A DNA stretch of 31,840 bases. It comes from a virus. This document shows positions 30,293 to 31,840 of this stretch, piece by piece. A model generated the notes under the pieces. That model saw nothing but the letters and a program-made list of their open reading frames with translations. It did no database searches and had not been told where the DNA came from. The DNA lies in the IMG/VR virus record IMGVR_UViG_3300037485_000015, positions 1 through 31,840 of that record; one strand, written 5' to 3'. A program made the position numbers and the translations under genes. Numbering within the stretch: the first letter of the stretch is position 1; each line of letters opens with the position of its first letter.

Positions 30293-31582
30293 TTAAGGTG
30301 TTTGGTTAAACAACAGGATGCCGGACATCTCTGGCTGCTTATTGACAACGCCAAACAAGGTATCGAGACGATACTTAGTTTTCATGGTGTTGACATCGTA
30401 TTGCTTCTGCATGACCAGCTCGATGCCCTGATCGGTGGAGGCACGCATCACTGCGACACCAGCATCAGACGGGACAGCGTAACGGCCTGGCAGAATCTCC
30501 AGCGCATCTTTCTGCCAGAAGCAGTTGATAGGCGCAGCATCCACGTTTAAGCGGTTGATAGAACGACCAGAAGCAGCAGTCACGATACAGTTTTGATACT
30601 GCAACTCGGCATCAGTTCCACCTTGTGCGGAAATGATTGGAGGCGTGATAACGCAAGTGGTTGCATTGGTCACGCTCACAACACGGAAGGTCTTGGAGAA
30701 TCCAGTACCTTGCTTAGTGATGTGATGCACGGCCTCAACGCCTTCGATCTCGATGGCAGTTCCTGCTGGCAAGTCGGTGGTGCTGGACACGGTAATCGTT
30801 TGGAAACGATTGTCCACGTTGGCAGTTTCACCAGTGGAAGCAGTAGAGGTGGCAACAGGCACATAGTAGTTATTTGCTGCAGCCAAAGTGCTCATCGTTG
30901 GGTCAGAACCAGTTGCCGCTGCAATACGGTTTGCGTAGTCCAGTTTGTAGGTCTCAAAGCCTGCGACCATACCAACATAAGAACGCTCAAACGCATTGTT
31001 TGACTTGTTGCCAGCAAAGCTACGTGACACAGAAGCGCTACCGCCGCCACCAGCAATGTTGCCAGCGATGCCGTTGTAGTCGCGTGAGGACAGAGCCAAG
31101 TAACGATCAAAGGCTTGTACGCCCTGCTCGTTCATGATGCTGTCGCACAGTGCCACATCGTCATAATCACCAGCAGCAGTGCTGACAGTGACCACCAGCG
31201 AACCGAGGTTTGCGGCAGAGTTCATGATAGCAATGTTGATGTCAGATGCCAGTTTCTGCTTTGCAGCGTCACCAAGGCGACCTTCTTGCAGGGCATCACG
31301 CAACTCCAGCGCATCCAGAATGAACGGCACAGACTTTTGAAAGCCAAGTGTCGCTGGGACTGAAAGCTGGGTGTACGAGCCAAAGTTACCAGTCTGGTCC
31401 ATGCCATCGAACGATTGTGCGATGTAAGGTTGTGGACGATAGATAACGTTGTTGGTGCGCTCCATCATTGAACTATCTGTGTTGTAGATAGAAACATTGC
31501 GGGACAAAACTAGAGCATCGTTAAAGCCTTCGAGGATGTCCTCAAACGCTACGCGCTCTTCCTTACTGAATGAATTGCTCAT
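30293..31582 (-). CDS. major capsid (coat) protein, P22 gp5-like
   Basis: 429 residues against 430 in P22. HK97-fold coat with a P22-type insertion domain: NVDNRFQTITVSSTTDLPAG (255-274) and TFRVVSVTNATTCVITPPII (298-317) follow the P22 pattern VDNRFATVTLSATTG and TFSVVRVVDGTHVEITP; NVDAAPINCFWQKDALEI corresponds to the P22 NVKDARTNVFWADDAIRI. A very strong ribosome site, AGGAGC, precedes the ATG. It follows the scaffold C-terminus and starts the structural run, as in P22. Confidence 0.95.
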   Translation of the reverse strand: MSNSFSKEERVAFEDILEGFNDALVLSRNVSIYNTDSSMMERTNNVIYRPQPYIAQSFDGMDQTGNFGSYTQLSVPATLGFQKSVPFILDALELRDALQEGRLGDAAKQKLASDINIAIMNSAANLGSLVVTVSTAAGDYDDVALCDSIMNEQGVQAFDRYLALSSRDYNGIAGNIAGGGGSASVSRSFAGNKSNNAFERSYVGMVAGFETYKLDYANRIAAATGSDPTMSTLAAANNYYVPVATSTASTGETANVDNRFQTITVSSTTDLPAGTAIEIEGVEAVHHITKQGTGFSKTFRVVSVTNATTCVITPPIISAQGGTDAELQYQNCIVTAASGRSINRLNVDAAPINCFWQKDALEILPGRYAVPSDAGVAVMRASTDQGIELVMQKQYDVNTMKTKYRLDTLFGVVNKQPEMSGILLFNQTP

Positions 31583-31599
31583 AATAAGCTCCTAATAAA

Positions 31600-31840
31600 T
31601 TATTTGGATGCTGTTCGTTTTTGCGCCTTGTACTGGATGACCTTGGTCATGTTTCCAGTACGAGCCGCATCTTCTCGCAGCCGTTCAAGTGTTGAGTCCA
31701 CCGCACCAGAGGAACGTCCAGTTCCTGTAACGACTCTCTCAGGTGCGGGTGCTTGCCTACGGTTTGTAACTTTCAAGTCTTTCTCCAGTTTTGCTACCGC
31801 AAAGGCAAACTTTACGGGGTCTTTGATTTCAGCCAACTCT
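31600..31840 (-). CDS. scaffold protein, C-terminal part (cut by the window edge)
   Basis: The last 79 residues of a gene that enters from the right edge and ends with a stop at 31600. AEIKDPVKFAFAVAKLEKDL is a helical scaffold-like segment, followed by a basic linker (TNRRQAPAPERVV) and a C-terminal helix with RLREDAARTGNMTKVIQYKA, the sort of basic helix-turn-helix end with which P22 scaffold binds coat. There is no local start; it is the continuation of the frame at 1-556. Joining the edges directly puts them out of frame by one base, so a few bases to some dozens are missing between. Confidence 0.8.
   Translation of the reverse strand, partial: ELAEIKDPVKFAFAVAKLEKDLKVTNRRQAPAPERVVTGTGRSSGAVDSTLERLREDAARTGNMTKVIQYKAQKRTASK

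Noticed and set aside
1-31840. CRISPR arrays, tRNA genes, integrase and attachment sites
   Set aside because: No spaced direct repeats of array type, no cloverleaf sequences noticed, and no recombinase-type protein among the frames.

Overview
The window looks like a nearly complete genome of a short-tailed (podovirus-type) bacteriophage with a P22-like virion. The best evidence is the order and size of the genes. Read along the minus strand and around the window ends, they run: small and large terminase, portal, scaffold, P22-type coat protein, gp4-like adaptor, gp10-like tail-hub protein, needle-like protein, a gp14-position protein, three ejection proteins close in length to P22 gp7/gp20/gp16, and a tailspike with a P22-type head-binding domain. 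Both window edges cut the same gene: the left edge holds the N-terminal part of the scaffold protein and the right edge its C-terminal part. The molecule is therefore probably circular or circularly permuted with a small stretch missing (the frames require a gap of 3n+1 bases). Host markers are weak. GC looks close to 50% by eye, and the small-gene repertoire resembles phages of aquatic Proteobacteria, perhaps Betaproteobacteria; this is inference.

Layout. 1-5593 (minus): scaffold N-part, portal, terminase large and small subunits, and a ParB-domain adenine methyltransferase that carries a G10 tract. A UUCG-loop intrinsic terminator (5603-5624) separates this late block from 5652-8974 (minus), the early-left operon. 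Read in its own direction that operon holds a Cro-like repressor, a DUF1376 replication protein containing an iteron-like heptad array, a P-like replication partner, an overlapping/frameshifted small gene, a RusA resolvase, a 38-aa fragment, a NUMOD4/HNH endonuclease, a small helical protein and an HNH/Ref-like protein. 8975-9122 is the divergent control region. 9123-13177 (plus) is the early-right operon: very tightly packed small genes plus an Erf annealing protein, a YqaJ/lambda-Exo nuclease, a small protein with an SSB-like acidic tip, small membrane proteins and a CCCH zinc protein.

13113-31582 (minus) is the rest of the late region. Nearest its downstream end are the lysis genes (M15 endolysin, 3TM-type holin and several membrane proteins, 13.1-16.1 kb). 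Then come the AT-rich receptor-binding genes (16.1-19.1 kb), ejection proteins (19.1-23.3 kb), needle and tail-hub genes (24.2-26.8 kb), a cassette of three tiny basic DUF5872/DUF6321-type proteins (26.8-27.5 kb), a fibre-like protein, gp4-like protein, small accessory genes, a possible decoration protein and the coat protein.

How it works together. Early transcription leaves the 9.0-kb control region in both directions. One arm starts theta-type replication with host enzymes (no DNA polymerase is encoded) and the other supplies Erf/Exo recombination, which fits concatemer formation and headful packaging by the P22-type terminase and portal. I see no integrase, no CI-type repressor, no RNA polymerase and no recognisable Q antiterminator. 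The phage is thus either virulent or a decayed temperate phage, and the trigger for late expression is unknown. There is no intergenic stretch over 300 bases that lacks a gene.
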